Source: Ignavibacteriota bacterium
Lineage (GTDB): Bacteria; Bacteroidota; Ignavibacteria; Kapaibacteriales; UBA2268
Reading direction: 5' to 3'
DNA: 64,000 nucleotides
Assembly: GCA_019637995.1 (NCBI GenBank)
Contig: JAHBUQ010000003.1
Location: 400,982-464,981 of the forward strand
Below are positions 63,926 to 64,000 of this stretch, piece after piece. The number at the start of each line of letters is the position of its first letter. The stretch's first letter is position 1. The notes under the pieces are model-generated. The model was not told the DNA's origin. It was given only the letters and a program-made list of their open reading frames with translations, and did no database searches. The position numbers and the translations under genes were made by a program.

Positions 63926-64000
63926 GCACTCAGCGACTATACCTATATGGGTAAGATAGAGACATTGAGACCAACGACATTTTTCTATCCGACTGAATAT
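63926..64000 (+). pseudogene. RHS core fragment, cassette 9 (cut by window end)
   Basis: The frame reads ALSDYTYMGKIETLRPTTFFYPTEY up to the last base (quoted here in parts: LSDYTYM and RPTTFFYPTEY). It matches the core segment of cassettes 1 and 4 (YTYMSAPEPWRPTTFFYP). The array therefore continues beyond the window. Confidence 0.75.

Noticed and set aside
54631..64000. Insertion sequences as the cause of the array
   Set aside because: No transposase or integrase gene is seen anywhere in the array; the repeats are RHS core and palindromes.

Overview
The window is AT-rich DNA from a bacterium of the Bacteroidota–Chlorobiota (FCB) lineage, probably near Ignavibacteria/Kapabacteria. The pointers are three large secreted proteins with C-terminal domains of the type IX secretion (T9SS) sorting kind, many outer-membrane and lipoproteins, frequent TTG/GTG start alternatives and weak Shine-Dalgarno sites. 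This placement is inferred from protein character only; there is no rRNA in the window.

From 1 to about 54.5 kb the content is largely chromosomal. 1-10.6 kb: a cut-off sensor kinase, a beta-barrel protein, a small Asp-rich Ca-binding-repeat protein, a short RHS relic, uvrC, infC, pgi, a TPR protein, murQ and a lipoprotein. 10.8-16.4 kb: an atypical SDR, an acyl-CoA ligase, a receiver-CheB protein, a PP2A-like phosphatase, an enoyl-CoA hydratase homologue and a PIN protein. 16.4-18.3 kb: a SiaB kinase / SiaC / PP2C phosphatase partner-switch operon on the minus strand, then tRNA-Gln(CTG). 18.7-26.6 kb: a methyltransferase, a long TPR protein, and a tightly coupled operon for UDP-GlcNAc 2-epimerase plus the four dTDP-L-rhamnose enzymes. 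26.7-28.7 kb: dapB and a sensor kinase whose PAS domain carries a cysteine cluster.

28.7-38.2 kb is one minus-strand signalling cluster: NtrB-like kinase, NtrC-like sigma-54 regulator, HEAT-repeat protein, CheR, two CheY, CheZ, CheA and an acidic protein of unknown function. It has no chemoreceptor or separate CheW. 38.2-53.2 kb holds a 1333-residue lamin-tail secreted protein, a CPBP protease, a HAD phosphatase, a subtilisin-like T9SS protease, a Cys-rich secreted protein, a BNR/YCF48-like T9SS protein and a VWA-OmpA-SPOR lipoprotein. A 107-nt double-hairpin repeat lies 3' of two of the T9SS genes.

53.2-64.0 kb is the striking part. A ClpB lacking its first ATPase domain abuts an array of at least nine partial copies of the same RHS core 3' end. 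None has the upstream YD-repeat body. Each copy leads into something different: three copies lead into toxin-tip plus putative immunity pairs, one is a degraded stub before a lipoprotein, three lead into paralogous DUF4160-DUF2442 pairs, one into an AbrB/PIN toxin-antitoxin pair, and the last runs off the window. Junctions are near-identical over more than 100 nt, one cassette has a single-base frameshift, and two carry the same in-frame palindromic insertion. This looks like an RHS orphan-tip reservoir that also hosts toxin-antitoxin modules, maintained by recombination at the shared core. The donor role is inference; no full-length RHS gene is in view.
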